The notes beneath the pieces were generated by a model. It had not been told where the DNA came from. It made no database searches and saw nothing but the letters and a program-made list of their open reading frames with translations. Of a DNA stretch of 64,000 nucleotides, positions 49,255-57,773 are shown piece after piece (the first letter of the stretch is position 1; the number at the start of each line of letters is the position of its first letter). This DNA comes from Salipiger sp. H15 (lineage in GTDB: Bacteria > Pseudomonadota > Alphaproteobacteria > Rhodobacterales > Rhodobacteraceae). A program made the translations under genes and the position numbers. Location: the NCBI RefSeq assembly GCF_040409955.1, contig NZ_CP123384.1:2613501-2677500 (forward strand). The letters are read 5' to 3'.

Positions 49255-50828
49255 GGTTCGAACGCCCGCAACCCGCCTCCGGGGGCCTCAAGGAGCGGCT
49301 GCGCGCCATCTCCGAACAGATGCTGCTGGTGCTGCTCGGCGTCATGCTGATGCCGATCATCGTGGTCACCGACCTCTACCTCGGCCACGTGACCATGCCC
49401 GCCACGCTGACCTCCTGCGCGCTCCTTGCCGTCGCCGCGCTCGCGATGCGGTTGCAGGGCCGGCTGACCGACTACGTGCTCGCCGCGGTCGTGCTGGCGC
49501 AGGCCATGGTGCTCACCGCCGCCTACCGGCTGCACCCCTGGCAGCTCGACACGCACATGGTCTATTTCGTGATGCTGGCCGGGATCTCGATCCTCGGGCG
49601 GGTGAGCGTGCTGATCTTCGGCTGCGTGCTCGTCGCGGCGCAGCATCTGGGGCTGGTTCTGCTGCTGCCGGCGCTGGTCTTCCCCTCGACCGACCTCGTC
49701 GAGAACGTGATGCGCGTGGTGCTGCACGGCGGCATCGTGATCATGGAGGGGCTGATCCTCACCCTCGCCATCCTGCAGCGCAACGCCGGGCGCCAGCAGC
49801 TTGCCGAAAGCGCCGAGCAGCTCGCCGACGAGAGCCACCGCGCCGCCGAGGCCAGGGCGCGGGCCGAGGCCACGGCGCAGCTGACGCAGGACCTGGTCGC
49901 GCGCTTCTCGCGGCATTTCCACGCCCTGGCCGAGCGTGACCTCGACTGTGCGCTGAACGATCCGATGGACGGCGTCTTCGAAGCCCTGCGGCAGGACTTC
50001 AACCGCGCGCTCACCCAGCTGCGCGACGCGCTCGGCAGCGCCCGCCGCACCGCCGACGGGGTCGACGAGGAGGCCGGCGCCCTCGAGCAGGTGACCGGAG
50101 ACCTGTCGATGCGCAGCGAGCGGCAGGCGCAGGAGCTCAGCACCGCTGCCAGCGGCATGGCCGACGTCACCGGGGCGCTGCGCGGCACGGCAAGCCGGGC
50201 GGGCGAGCTCTCGGAACAGGCTAGGCTCGCGCGCGACAGCGCCGAGGAGGGCGGCACGGTCACCGACCGCGCCATCGCCGCCATGCGGCTGATCGAACAG
50301 AGCTCGTCCGAGGTCGGCAAGATCATCGACCTGATCGACGACATCTCCTTCCAGACCAACCTCCTCGCGCTCAACGCCGGGGTCGAGGCGGCGCGAGCCG
50401 GCGAGTCGGGCAAGGGCTTTGCCGTCGTCGCCTCCGAGGTCCGGCAGCTGGCGCAGCGCACCTCCGAAGCCGCGGCGGGGGTGAAGAAGCTGATCCTCGA
50501 CAGCGAGGAACAGGTCTCGGAAGGGGCGAAGCTGGTGAACGAGGCGGGCGGGCGGCTCTCGGCCATCGTCACCGCGGTCAGCACGGTCAGCGACATGATC
50601 GCCGAGATAAGGGACGACGCGAAGGGGCAGTCCGAGCGGCTCTCGATCCTCTCGGAAGCCGTCTCGCGGCTCGACAGCCAGACCCAGGAAAGCGCCGCAC
50701 TGAGCGAGGAGATGGCGGCGATGGGCCTGCGCCTGCGCGGCCATGCCCGCGATCTCGCCCGGGACATGGCCGTCTTCCGGCTCAACGCCGCCGAGGGGAT
50801 GACATCAAGGACGGCGCGCCGGGCATGA
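49251..50828 (+). CDS. Methyl-accepting chemotaxis protein with multi-helix membrane domain
   Basis: A 525-residue chemoreceptor. Instead of a large periplasmic sensor it begins with about six membrane helices (residues 20-170, such as [17 protein letters not shown] and [16 protein letters not shown]). A charged coiled coil and a HAMP-like region follow (residues 210-260). The signalling tip is conserved: [20 protein letters not shown] then [20 protein letters not shown]. It should pass signals to CheA/CheW. No CheB/CheR-binding pentapeptide is seen at the C-terminus. The N-terminal membrane domain suggests sensing at or within the membrane, with unknown ligand. Confidence 0.9.
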   Translation: MRFERPQPASGGLKERLRAISEQMLLVLLGVMLMPIIVVTDLYLGHVTMPATLTSCALLAVAALAMRLQGRLTDYVLAAVVLAQAMVLTAAYRLHPWQLDTHMVYFVMLAGISILGRVSVLIFGCVLVAAQHLGLVLLLPALVFPSTDLVENVMRVVLHGGIVIMEGLILTLAILQRNAGRQQLAESAEQLADESHRAAEARARAEATAQLTQDLVARFSRHFHALAERDLDCALNDPMDGVFEALRQDFNRALTQLRDALGSARRTADGVDEEAGALEQVTGDLSMRSERQAQELSTAASGMADVTGALRGTASRAGELSEQARLARDSAEEGGTVTDRAIAAMRLIEQSSSEVGKIIDLIDDISFQTNLLALNAGVEAARAGESGKGFAVVASEVRQLAQRTSEAAAGVKKLILDSEEQVSEGAKLVNEAGGRLSAIVTAVSTVSDMIAEIRDDAKGQSERLSILSEAVSRLDSQTQESAALSEEMAAMGLRLRGHARDLARDMAVFRLNAAEGMTSRTARRA

Positions 50829-50853
50829 CACGCCGCCCTTGTCTGAATGCGCC

Positions 50854-50890
50854 GCGCCTTCGAAGGAAGGCGCAGCACCGCTCCGCTGCG
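50854..50890 (+). repeat. Twin hairpins with CTTCGAAG core after the chemoreceptor
   Basis: GCGCCTT (50854-50860) pairs with AAGGCGC (50867-50873) around CGAAGG. CGCAGC (50871-50876) pairs with GCTGCG (50885-50890). The two stems overlap by three bases, similar in layout to the twin palindromes in the agl region but less regular. It lies between two convergent genes. Confidence 0.5.
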
Positions 50891-50902
50891 ACGCCCCCGG
50901 TC

Positions 50903-52144
50903 TTAGCCGCGGTCGCGACCCTCGAGCTTTTTCAGGCGAAGCATGAGCAGTGCCGCGAGCGAGACCTCGACAAACACCCCGCAGGCGAGCGGCAGCGGCG
51001 TGCCGTCGAACATGAGCCCCACCGGCACCGCCAGCCCCACGGCAAGAACCGTCGACAGCGCGCCCAGCAGCGACGAGGCGATCCCGGCGATATGCCCGAC
51101 CGGCTCCATGGCGATGGCGTTCACGTTGCCCATCGTCATGCCCATCATGAAGAAGACCGAGACCTGCCAAAGGAGGAAGGCCGCAAACCCCGCATCCCCC
51201 GACAGCACGCTGGCAAAGACCAGCACCGCGATCGCCGACAGGACCACCTGCGACACCAGCACCGCCGTCACGATCCGCCGCATGCCGAGCCGCACCACCA
51301 GCTTGGCGTTCACGAAGCTCGCCGAGGCGGAGAGCAGTGCGACCCCTCCGAACCAGAGCGGGAAATAGGTCGCCTGGTCGTAGGTCACGTCGTAGATCTG
51401 CTGCACCGAGGAGATCATCGAGAACATCGTCGCGGCCACCAGCGCCTGCACGCCGATCGAGACCTGCACGACCGGATGGCCCAGAAGCTCCTTCGTCGCC
51501 GACCAGATCGGCCCGGCCCGGAACGGGCGGCGACGCTCGCGCGGCAGCGTCTCGGGCAGGCGGATAAGCATCCACAGCGCGACGATGCTCGCGAAGACAA
51601 CGAAGGCGAGGAAGACGCCGCGCCACCCGGCGAACTGGATGATCACCGTGCCGATGCTGGGCGCGAGCGCCGGGAAGAGCGTGAAGACCATCATCACGAA
51701 GGACATGATCTGCGCCATCCCGCGCCCGGCATAGACGTCGCGCACGATCGCCAGCGCCACCACCCGCGGCCCGGCGGCGCCGAGCCCCTGCAGCATGCGG
51801 GCCGCCAGCACCATCTCCAGCGTCTCCTCGCGCGCCGCGACGAGCGCGGCCACGATGTAGACGGCAAGCCCGCCAAGGATCACCGGCTTGCGGCCGAACG
51901 CGTCCGACAGCGGACTGGTGAACAGCGTCCCGACACCCATGCCGAAGACGAAGCTCGTCACCACCAGCTGCGCGCGGTTGAGATCGCCCGGCGTCAGCTC
52001 GCGCGCAATGTCGGGCAGGGCGGGCAGCATGGCGTCGATGGAAAAGGCGATGGTCGCGAACATCATCGCCAGCAGCGCGATGAGTTCGAAGCGACCCGGG
52101 GCCTTCGCCTCGACAGGCGCGGCGGCGGAATTCGAGGAGGTCAT
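50903..52144 (-). CDS. MFS multidrug efflux transporter, Bcr/CflA family
   Basis: A 413-residue twelve-helix drug:proton antiporter of the DHA1 Bcr/CflA group. Motif A-type loop SPLSDAFGRKPVILGG and the helix-5 stretch RMLQGLGAAGPRVVALAIVR with MMVFTLFPALAPSIG are typical. Similar proteins export chloramphenicol-like drugs, bicyclomycin or small peptides; the substrate here is unknown. ATG 52144 follows the minus-strand read of the gene's upstream region (CCTCGAATT complement) without a strong ribosome site. It converges with the chemoreceptor gene and stands alone. Confidence 0.9.
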   Translation of the reverse strand: MTSSNSAAAPVEAKAPGRFELIALLAMMFATIAFSIDAMLPALPDIARELTPGDLNRAQLVVTSFVFGMGVGTLFTSPLSDAFGRKPVILGGLAVYIVAALVAAREETLEMVLAARMLQGLGAAGPRVVALAIVRDVYAGRGMAQIMSFVMMVFTLFPALAPSIGTVIIQFAGWRGVFLAFVVFASIVALWMLIRLPETLPRERRRPFRAGPIWSATKELLGHPVVQVSIGVQALVAATMFSMISSVQQIYDVTYDQATYFPLWFGGVALLSASASFVNAKLVVRLGMRRIVTAVLVSQVVLSAIAVLVFASVLSGDAGFAAFLLWQVSVFFMMGMTMGNVNAIAMEPVGHIAGIASSLLGALSTVLAVGLAVPVGLMFDGTPLPLACGVFVEVSLAALLMLRLKKLEGRDRG

Positions 52145-52331
52145 GGGTATCCAGGCCTAGACAGGAGGACCCCGCGGCCGAGGCGGACGCGGCCAGGCGG
52201 GGAGGAGAGGGCTCCCCCGAGTGCTAGCCGGAAAAGCGACGCCGCGGAAGGCGTCGGGCGGTCAATTCACGCACATACCGGCGTTGCGCCACGCACAGGT
52301 CTGCGCCGGGAAGACCTCGGCGCGCCCGGGT

Positions 52332-52964
52332 TCAGGCCTGCGCCCCGAGTTCCTCGATGACCCGCGACCAGAGCTCGGTCGGCTGCGCGCCCGGAACCGC
52401 GTGCTGCCCGGCGACCACGAAGGTGGGCACTGCTTGCACCCCCATGCCCCGCGCCGAGGCATCCATCTCGACAATCTCGCGCCGGTCCGCGTCGGTGGCC
52501 AGCAGCCGCTGCACCACCGAGCCGTCCATCCCGCTGCTGTCCGCGATGTCGGCCAGGACCTCGGCATCACCGATGTCTCGCCCGTCGACGAAATAGGCAC
52601 GGAACAGCGCCGAGACCACCGGCGTCTGCACGCCTTCGAGATCGGCCCAGTGGATCAGCCGGTGCGCGTCGACAGTCGAGGGCGTGACCTTGATCCGGTC
52701 GAGGTGGATCTCCAGCCCGGCCTCGGCGGCCTTCTCCGCGACCGGCATGTAGGCCTGCACCGCGCCGTCCTTGCCGCCGAACTTCGCCTCGAGATAGGCC
52801 CGCCGGTCCATGCCGCCTGCCGGCATCTGCGGATTGAGCATGAAGGGGCGCCAGCGGATGGTGAAGGGCTGGCCCGGCTGCGTGGCAAGCGCGCGGTCGA
52901 GGAAGCCCTTGCCAATGTAGCACCAGGGGCAGATCGGGTCTGAAAAGATATCGAGCGTGGTCAT
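52332..52964 (-). CDS. DsbA-family oxidoreductase (FrnE-like, cytoplasmic)
   Basis: A 210-residue thioredoxin-fold protein with a DsbA-type helical insert. The active site CPWC is at residues 12-15 (SDPICPWCYIGKGFLD), and the cis-proline region is GVQAVPTFVVAGQ. There is no signal peptide, so it acts in the cytoplasm, like FrnE or 2-hydroxychromene isomerase-like DsbA members. ATG 52964 follows AAAGGAC. It lies after the valine-catabolic genes on the same strand but is separated from mmsB by 217 bases and a repeat, so shared transcription is uncertain. Confidence 0.88.
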   Translation of the reverse strand: MTTLDIFSDPICPWCYIGKGFLDRALATQPGQPFTIRWRPFMLNPQMPAGGMDRRAYLEAKFGGKDGAVQAYMPVAEKAAEAGLEIHLDRIKVTPSTVDAHRLIHWADLEGVQTPVVSALFRAYFVDGRDIGDAEVLADIADSSGMDGSVVQRLLATDADRREIVEMDASARGMGVQAVPTFVVAGQHAVPGAQPTELWSRVIEELGAQA

Positions 52965-53103
52965 GTGAGGTCCGTCCTTTGCCGCGTCATAGCAGGCGCG
53001 GCGGGGCTTGGCGACAGGGCCCAGCCCAAAACCCGCGCATTTCGGGATTTCCCGAAATGCCGAAATGCCGCCGCAGCGCTAGAGCAATCCCCGGCCTCTT
53101 TCC

Positions 53104-53169
53104 CTTCTTCTCTTTGAAAATACGCCGGGGGTGAATTCACCGAAGGTGAAGAGGGGGCAGCGCCCCCTC
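53104..53169 (-). repeat. Composite intergenic repeat, copy 7 (both modules)
   Basis: CTTCTTCTCTTTGAAAATAC (53104-53123) is the minus-strand form of the first module. The double-hairpin module follows with stem 1 TTCACC-GAA-GGTGAA (53136-53150) and stem 2 GAGGGGGC-AGC-GCCCCCTC (53151-53169). Layout is as in copy 1, with a completely different stem 1 that still pairs. Confidence 0.75.
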
Positions 53170-53181
53170 CCGCCGCGGGGT

Positions 53182-54054
53182 TCAGCTCCGACCGCGCGCC
53201 TCGAAGCGCGGCAGCATGGCCGAGAAGTCGCGGCCGCGCCCGTCCTCCTCCTCGACGAAGGCGCGGTAGAGCTCGAGCGCCCGCGCGCCCATCGGCGTGT
53301 CGGCGTCGGCCGCCTCGGCCGCCTGCTGCGAGAGCCCGAGGTCCTTCAGCATGAGCTCGGCGGCAAATCCGGGCTTGTAGCCGTTGTCGGCGGGCGATTT
53401 CGGCCCCACGCCCGGCGCCGGGCAATAGGCGTTCATCGACCAGCTGTAGCCCGACGAGGTCGAGACCACGTCGAACATCGCCTCGCGCGAGAGGCCGAGC
53501 TTGTCGGCCAGCGCGAAGGCCTCGCAGGTGGCGATCATCGTCACGCCGAGGATCATGTTGTTGCAGATCTTCGCCGCCTGGCCATTGCCCGACGGGCCGC
53601 AATGCACCGCCTTCTGGCCCATCACGTCGAAGAGCGGCCTTGCCTTGGCAAAGGCCGCGTCCGCGCCGCCCACAATGAAGGTCAGCGTGCCCGCCGCCGC
53701 GCCGCCGATGCCGCCAGAGACCGGCGCGTCGAGCGCGCCGAGCCCGGCCGCCTGCGCCTCTTCCGCCACGGCGCGGGCGCTCTCGACGTCGACGGTCGAG
53801 CAGTCGAGCAGCACCGCGCCCGGCGCCATGGCCGGGATCACCTCGCCCGCGACGGCCCGCAGGATCGCGCCGTTCGGCAGCATGGTGATCACCACCTCCG
53901 CGCCCGAGGCCGCCTCGGCCGCCGTGCCCGCCCGCGCCGCGCCTTCGACCGTGACGCCCGCCACGTCGAACCCCGTCACCTCGTGCCCCGCGGCGACGAG
54001 GTTGGCGGCCATGGGCGCGCCCATGTTGCCCAGCCCGATGAACCCGATCTTCAT
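53182..54054 (-). CDS. mmsB: 3-hydroxyisobutyrate dehydrogenase
   Basis: A 290-residue NAD-dependent beta-hydroxyacid dehydrogenase that oxidises 3-hydroxyisobutyrate to methylmalonate semialdehyde in valine breakdown. The Rossmann start IGFIGLGNMGAPMAANL, the substrate loop DAPVSGGIGGAAAGTLTF and the catalytic lysine in GNGQAAKICNNM are clear. MmsB identity is supported by the preceding hydrolase and acyl-CoA dehydrogenase genes, the earlier steps of the same pathway. It starts 50 bases after the hydrolase gene. The semialdehyde dehydrogenase gene mmsA is not in the window. Confidence 0.94.
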   Translation of the reverse strand: MKIGFIGLGNMGAPMAANLVAAGHEVTGFDVAGVTVEGAARAGTAAEAASGAEVVITMLPNGAILRAVAGEVIPAMAPGAVLLDCSTVDVESARAVAEEAQAAGLGALDAPVSGGIGGAAAGTLTFIVGGADAAFAKARPLFDVMGQKAVHCGPSGNGQAAKICNNMILGVTMIATCEAFALADKLGLSREAMFDVVSTSSGYSWSMNAYCPAPGVGPKSPADNGYKPGFAAELMLKDLGLSQQAAEAADADTPMGARALELYRAFVEEEDGRGRDFSAMLPRFEARGRS

Positions 54055-54104
54055 GTCTCTCTCCTCCCTTCGAACCCGTCGAACCGGCCGCCGGAGCGCC
54101 TTGC

Positions 54105-55136
54105 TCAGAGCGCCAGCTCGTCCTCTCCCAGCGGCGCCAGCAGCGCCGCGACCTTCTCCGCCGGCACGCCGTCCAGCGCCTGGCCCCAGCGCGGCGTGCG
54201 GTCCTTGTCGATGAGCTGCGCGCGCACCCCCTCGAGGAAATCCCCCTCCGACATGATGCGGAAGGCGACGCGGTATTCCTGCGCCAGCGCGGCGGTGATG
54301 TCCTGCGGGCGAGGGCCGAGCCGTGCCAGCATCTCGAGCGAGGTCGCCATCGAGAGCGGCGAGTTGCGCCGGACCTGCTTCAGCGCGGCCTGCGCGAGTT
54401 CGCTCTCGGAACCGGCCAGCGCCGCCTCGATCGCGACCAGCTCGCCGGAGCCGTAGAGCGCGTCGATCTCCGCCCGCGCCGCCGCCATCGGGCTGACCGG
54501 GGCAGGGCGCGCGGCCTCCTCGAGCGCCGAGACCTCGCCGGTCTCGATCAGCCGCTCCTTGAGCAGTCCCCAGCCCGCCTCGGGCACGAAGAGGTCAGCG
54601 AAGCCCGCGTGGATCGCATCCCCCGGGCCCATGCGCGCGGCGGTCAGCGCGAGATGCGCGCCGAGCCTCCCCGGCGCGCGCGCCAGCAGGTAGGAGCCGC
54701 CCACGTCCGGCACGAAGCCGATGCCGCATTCGGGCATGGCGACCTGCGCGCTCTCGCCCACAACCCGATGCGAGCAATGCCCGCCGAGCCCGACGCCGCC
54801 GCCCATGATGAAGCCGTGCAGGAAGCTGACGATCGGCTTGGGGTAGGCGGCGAGCTTGGCGTTCATCCGGTACTCGTCGGCCCAGAAGCGGCGACCGAAG
54901 GCAACGTCGCCCTCGCGCCCGCGCCGGTACATCTCGGCGATGTCGCCGCCGGCGCAGAAGGCCCGCTCACCTTCCCCGTCGAGGATGACCAGCGCCACCT
55001 CGGGATCCTCCGCCCAGGCGTCGAGCGCCGTCTCGGCCGCAAGGCACATCTCCCAGCTGAGCGCGTTCAGCGCCTGCGGGCGGGTGAGCGTGATATGCCC
55101 GGCGCGGCCGGACTTGCGGGTGAGGATGTCGGTCAT
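54105..55136 (-). CDS. 3-hydroxyisobutyryl-CoA hydrolase
   Basis: A 343-residue crotonase-fold protein of the HIBCH group, longer than ordinary enoyl-CoA hydratases because of a C-terminal domain. Oxyanion-hole parts are ERAFCAGGDIAEMY and HGFIMGGGVGLGGH. The catalytic region MPECGIGFVPDVGGSYLLAR and the C-terminal EYRVAFRIMSEGDFLEGVR are HIBCH hallmarks. It frees 3-hydroxyisobutyrate from CoA in valine breakdown. Its ATG overlaps the stop of the acyl-CoA dehydrogenase gene (ATGA). It has been labelled enoyl-CoA hydratase in many genomes, which would miss this role. Confidence 0.9.
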   Translation of the reverse strand: MTDILTRKSGRAGHITLTRPQALNALSWEMCLAAETALDAWAEDPEVALVILDGEGERAFCAGGDIAEMYRRGREGDVAFGRRFWADEYRMNAKLAAYPKPIVSFLHGFIMGGGVGLGGHCSHRVVGESAQVAMPECGIGFVPDVGGSYLLARAPGRLGAHLALTAARMGPGDAIHAGFADLFVPEAGWGLLKERLIETGEVSALEEAARPAPVSPMAAARAEIDALYGSGELVAIEAALAGSESELAQAALKQVRRNSPLSMATSLEMLARLGPRPQDITAALAQEYRVAFRIMSEGDFLEGVRAQLIDKDRTPRWGQALDGVPAEKVAALLAPLGEDELAL

Positions 55137-56275
55137 CGGTTTCCGATCAGGCTGCGCGCGGTGATCATGCGCATGATTTCATTGGTTCCCTCGAGGATCT
55201 GGTGCACCCGCAGGTCGCGCACCAGCTTCTCGATCCCGTAGTCGGCAAGATAGCCGTAGCCGCCGTGCAGCTGCAGGCACTGGTCGGCGACGCGCGAGCC
55301 CGCCTCGGTCACGAATTTCTTCGCCATGGCGCAGAACTTGGTGGCGTCGGGCGCGCCGGTGTCGAGCTTCCAGGCCGCCTGGCGCAGGAAGACGCGGGCC
55401 GCCTGCAGCTCGATCTCCATGTCGGCAAGGCGGAACTGCAGCGCCTGGAACTGGTCGAGGCTCTGGCCGAAGGCCTGCCGCTCGGCCATGTAGCCCAGCG
55501 TCGCGTCGAGCGCCGCCTGCGCCGCGCCGAGCGAGCAGGCCGAGATATTGAGCCGCCCGCCGTCGAGCCCGGCCATGGCGTAGCGAAAACCCTTGCCCTC
55601 CTCGCCGAGCAGGTTGCCGAGCGGCACCTCGCAGCCGTCGAGCTGCACCTGCCGCGTCGGCTGGCTCTTCCAGCCCATCTTGTCCTCGAGCCCGCCGAAG
55701 CTGAGCCCCGGCGTGCCGTCCTCGACGAGGATCGCCGAGATGCCCCTGGGCCCGTCCTCACCGGTGCGGCACATGACGAGATAGGCATCCGAATAGCCGC
55801 CGCCCGAGATGAAGGCCTTGGTGCCGGTCAGCCGGTAGCTGTCGTTGCTCTTCTCGGCGCGGGTGCGCAGCGCCGCCGCGTCAGAGCCCGAGCCGGGCTC
55901 GGTCAGGCAATAGGAGAGCACCGTCTCCATGGTCAGCGCGCCCGGCAGCACCCGCGCCTTCAGCGCCTCGGAGCCGTAGGCGTCGATCATCTTCGCGCAC
56001 ATGTTGTGGATCGACAGGAACGCCGCCACCGAGGGGCAGGCCATGCTCAGCGCCTCGAAGACCAGCGTCGCGTCGAGCCGGGTCAGCCCCGAGCCGCCGC
56101 TTTCCTCCGAGACGTAGAGCCCGCCGAAGCCCAGTTCCGCCAGCTTCGGCCAGAGATCGCGCGGGATCGTGCCCGCCGCCTCCCAGTCGCGGGCGAAGGG
56201 CGCGATGTGCTCCTGCCCGAAGGCCTTCGCCATGTCGAAGATCGCCTGCTGTTCCTCGCTCGGTGCAAACTCCAT
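55133..56275 (-). CDS. Acyl-CoA dehydrogenase, probably isobutyryl-CoA dehydrogenase
   Basis: A 380-residue FAD enzyme that introduces an alpha-beta double bond in acyl-CoA. Typical parts are the flavin and substrate loop YCLTEPGSGSDAAALRT, the strand GTKAFISGGGYSDAY, LDGGRLNISACSLGAAQAAL and the C-terminal HQILEGTNEIMRMI, which contains the catalytic glutamate. Context with 3-hydroxyisobutyryl-CoA hydrolase and mmsB points to isobutyryl-CoA; short branched acyl-CoA would be the alternative. It is the first gene of the module and has a TetR-like palindrome upstream. Confidence 0.92.
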   Translation of the reverse strand: MEFAPSEEQQAIFDMAKAFGQEHIAPFARDWEAAGTIPRDLWPKLAELGFGGLYVSEESGGSGLTRLDATLVFEALSMACPSVAAFLSIHNMCAKMIDAYGSEALKARVLPGALTMETVLSYCLTEPGSGSDAAALRTRAEKSNDSYRLTGTKAFISGGGYSDAYLVMCRTGEDGPRGISAILVEDGTPGLSFGGLEDKMGWKSQPTRQVQLDGCEVPLGNLLGEEGKGFRYAMAGLDGGRLNISACSLGAAQAALDATLGYMAERQAFGQSLDQFQALQFRLADMEIELQAARVFLRQAAWKLDTGAPDATKFCAMAKKFVTEAGSRVADQCLQLHGGYGYLADYGIEKLVRDLRVHQILEGTNEIMRMITARSLIGNR

Positions 56276-56321
56276 GGGGCCTCCCTTTCCCGCCGGCTCC
56301 GGGGCCTCCCAACCCCGGAAA

Positions 56322-56335
56322 TGAACACTCGTTCA
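56322..56335. promoter_or_regulatory. TetR-like palindrome upstream of the valine module
   Basis: TGAACACTCGTTCA has perfect five-base arms (TGAAC and GTTCA) around four bases, 47-60 bases before the acyl-CoA dehydrogenase start. TetR-family repressors of acyl-CoA catabolism often bind sites of this form. The regulator gene is not in the window. Confidence 0.5.
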
Positions 56336-56403
56336 GAACATGGCGGGAATCGCGGGGCGATGCAAGCCGCCGCCCCGCGCGAGACGCCCGCATCTTCCAC
56401 ATG

Positions 56404-56509
56404 GGTAAAATATCCCGGGGGAGAGGCGCGCAGCGCCTCGGGGGCAGAGCCCCCAACGCCGCGCCCGCCGGCACGGGCGGGACATGAGTATTTATGGAAA
56501 GATGAAAGG
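56404..56509 (+). repeat. Composite intergenic repeat, copy 8 (both modules)
   Basis: The double-hairpin module (56404-56454) has stem 1 GAGGCGC-GCA-GCGCCTC (56423-56439) and stem 2 GGGGGC-AGA-GCCCCC (56440-56454). After about 30 bases, GAGTATTTATGGAAAGATGA (from 56486) runs to the stop codon of the glycosyltransferase gene. Layout is as in copy 2. Confidence 0.75.
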
Positions 56510-56510
56510 C

Positions 56511-57683
56511 TCAGGCCGCGCCGGAGCGGAGGGCGATCACGCGGCGGATCTCGTCCTCGACCTTGCCGAGCAGCACCGCGTTGTCGAACTTCTCCTCGGC
56601 CATGGCGCGGGCGGCGCGGGACATGGCGCCGCGGTCGGGCAGGTCGAGCACGCGGGCGATGGCGGAGGCGAAGGCCGGCTCGTCCCACTCGGGCACGAGA
56701 TAGCCGTTGACCCCCTCGATCACCGCCTCGGGGATCCCCGCGTGCAGCGTCGAGACGGTGATGCAGCCCGCCGCCAGCGCCTCCTGGATGGCGGTGGGCA
56801 GGCCCTCGGTGTTGCCGTTCCTGTCGGTGATCGAGTGCTGCAGGAAGGTCTCGGTGGTCAGCAGGTGCTCGCGCACCGCGTCATGCGGCAGCGCGCCGGT
56901 GAAGGTGACCTGCTCCGCGACGCCGAGCTCGGCGGCGAGCGCGCGGCAGGGCTCGAGCAGCGGCCCGTCGCCGATGAAGGTCAGGTGCGCCTCGCGCCCC
57001 TTCGCGGCGGCGGCAAAGGCGCGCAGCGTGACCTGCGGCGCCTTCTTGTCGACCATGCGCCCGACGGCGAGGCAGGAGCCCGGCACCTTCTCGCCGGGCA
57101 CGAAGCGGCGCACGTCGACGCCCGAGGGCACGACGTGGGAATTGGGATGGGTGACGCCGTGTTTCGCGAGGTTGTCGAGCAGGAACTGCGAGACCGAGAA
57201 GATCCCGTCGAGCCGCGGCATCATCTTGCGGTAGCTCTTCACCCGCTGCGGCGAGGTCAGCGCGCGCGACGCATCTGTGCCGCGGAAATAGCTGAAGACC
57301 GGCAGGTTCATCTCGTTCGCGAGCTTCGCGACGACCAGCGCCTGGGTGCCGAACTCGGCGAGGATGACCTCGACCTTCTGGTCGTGCAGCCATTCCATGA
57401 GGCGGGTGCGGTTGGCGCCGAAGGGCAGGCGGCCGGTGCCCTCGGTCAGCGCGTTCCAGCCCATCGCGACGGGGGCGATCACCTTGTCCGAGATCGAGAG
57501 CTTGGAGCGGCGCTCGAAGAGCGGCTTGCCGTAGGGGTTCCTGCCGTTGAACCGGCCGCAGAGCACCACCGTGTCGCCGCCGAAGATGTGCTCGATGTGG
57601 CGGTTGATGAAGGTCTCGCCCGGCACGTGGTAGTCGGAGGTGACGATGCAGGTCTTGAACTGGGGCTTCTCTGGGCGGCTCAT
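56511..57683 (-). CDS. Glycosyltransferase family 4
   Basis: A 390-residue GT-B fold retaining glycosyltransferase. The acceptor half starts KTCIVTSDYHVPGETFINRH. The donor half carries the family signature EGLPTAIQEALAAG with the E-x7-E arrangement, preceded by LTFIGDGPLLEPC and followed by GVNGYLVPEWDEPAF. Such enzymes build surface polysaccharides or glycolipids; sugar and acceptor are unknown. It has no polysaccharide-gene neighbours, being placed between the TRAP transporter and the valine module, with 90 bases to the former. Confidence 0.88.
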   Translation of the reverse strand: MSRPEKPQFKTCIVTSDYHVPGETFINRHIEHIFGGDTVVLCGRFNGRNPYGKPLFERRSKLSISDKVIAPVAMGWNALTEGTGRLPFGANRTRLMEWLHDQKVEVILAEFGTQALVVAKLANEMNLPVFSYFRGTDASRALTSPQRVKSYRKMMPRLDGIFSVSQFLLDNLAKHGVTHPNSHVVPSGVDVRRFVPGEKVPGSCLAVGRMVDKKAPQVTLRAFAAAAKGREAHLTFIGDGPLLEPCRALAAELGVAEQVTFTGALPHDAVREHLLTTETFLQHSITDRNGNTEGLPTAIQEALAAGCITVSTLHAGIPEAVIEGVNGYLVPEWDEPAFASAIARVLDLPDRGAMSRAARAMAEEKFDNAVLLGKVEDEIRRVIALRSGAA

Positions 57684-57773
57684 GCGGGATCTCCCGGGGT
57701 CTTCGTGCCGCGCCTACATGCCCTTGATGACCCCGCCGCGCAAGGGCGGCGGGGCCGGGGTCTTTGCTTCAGC

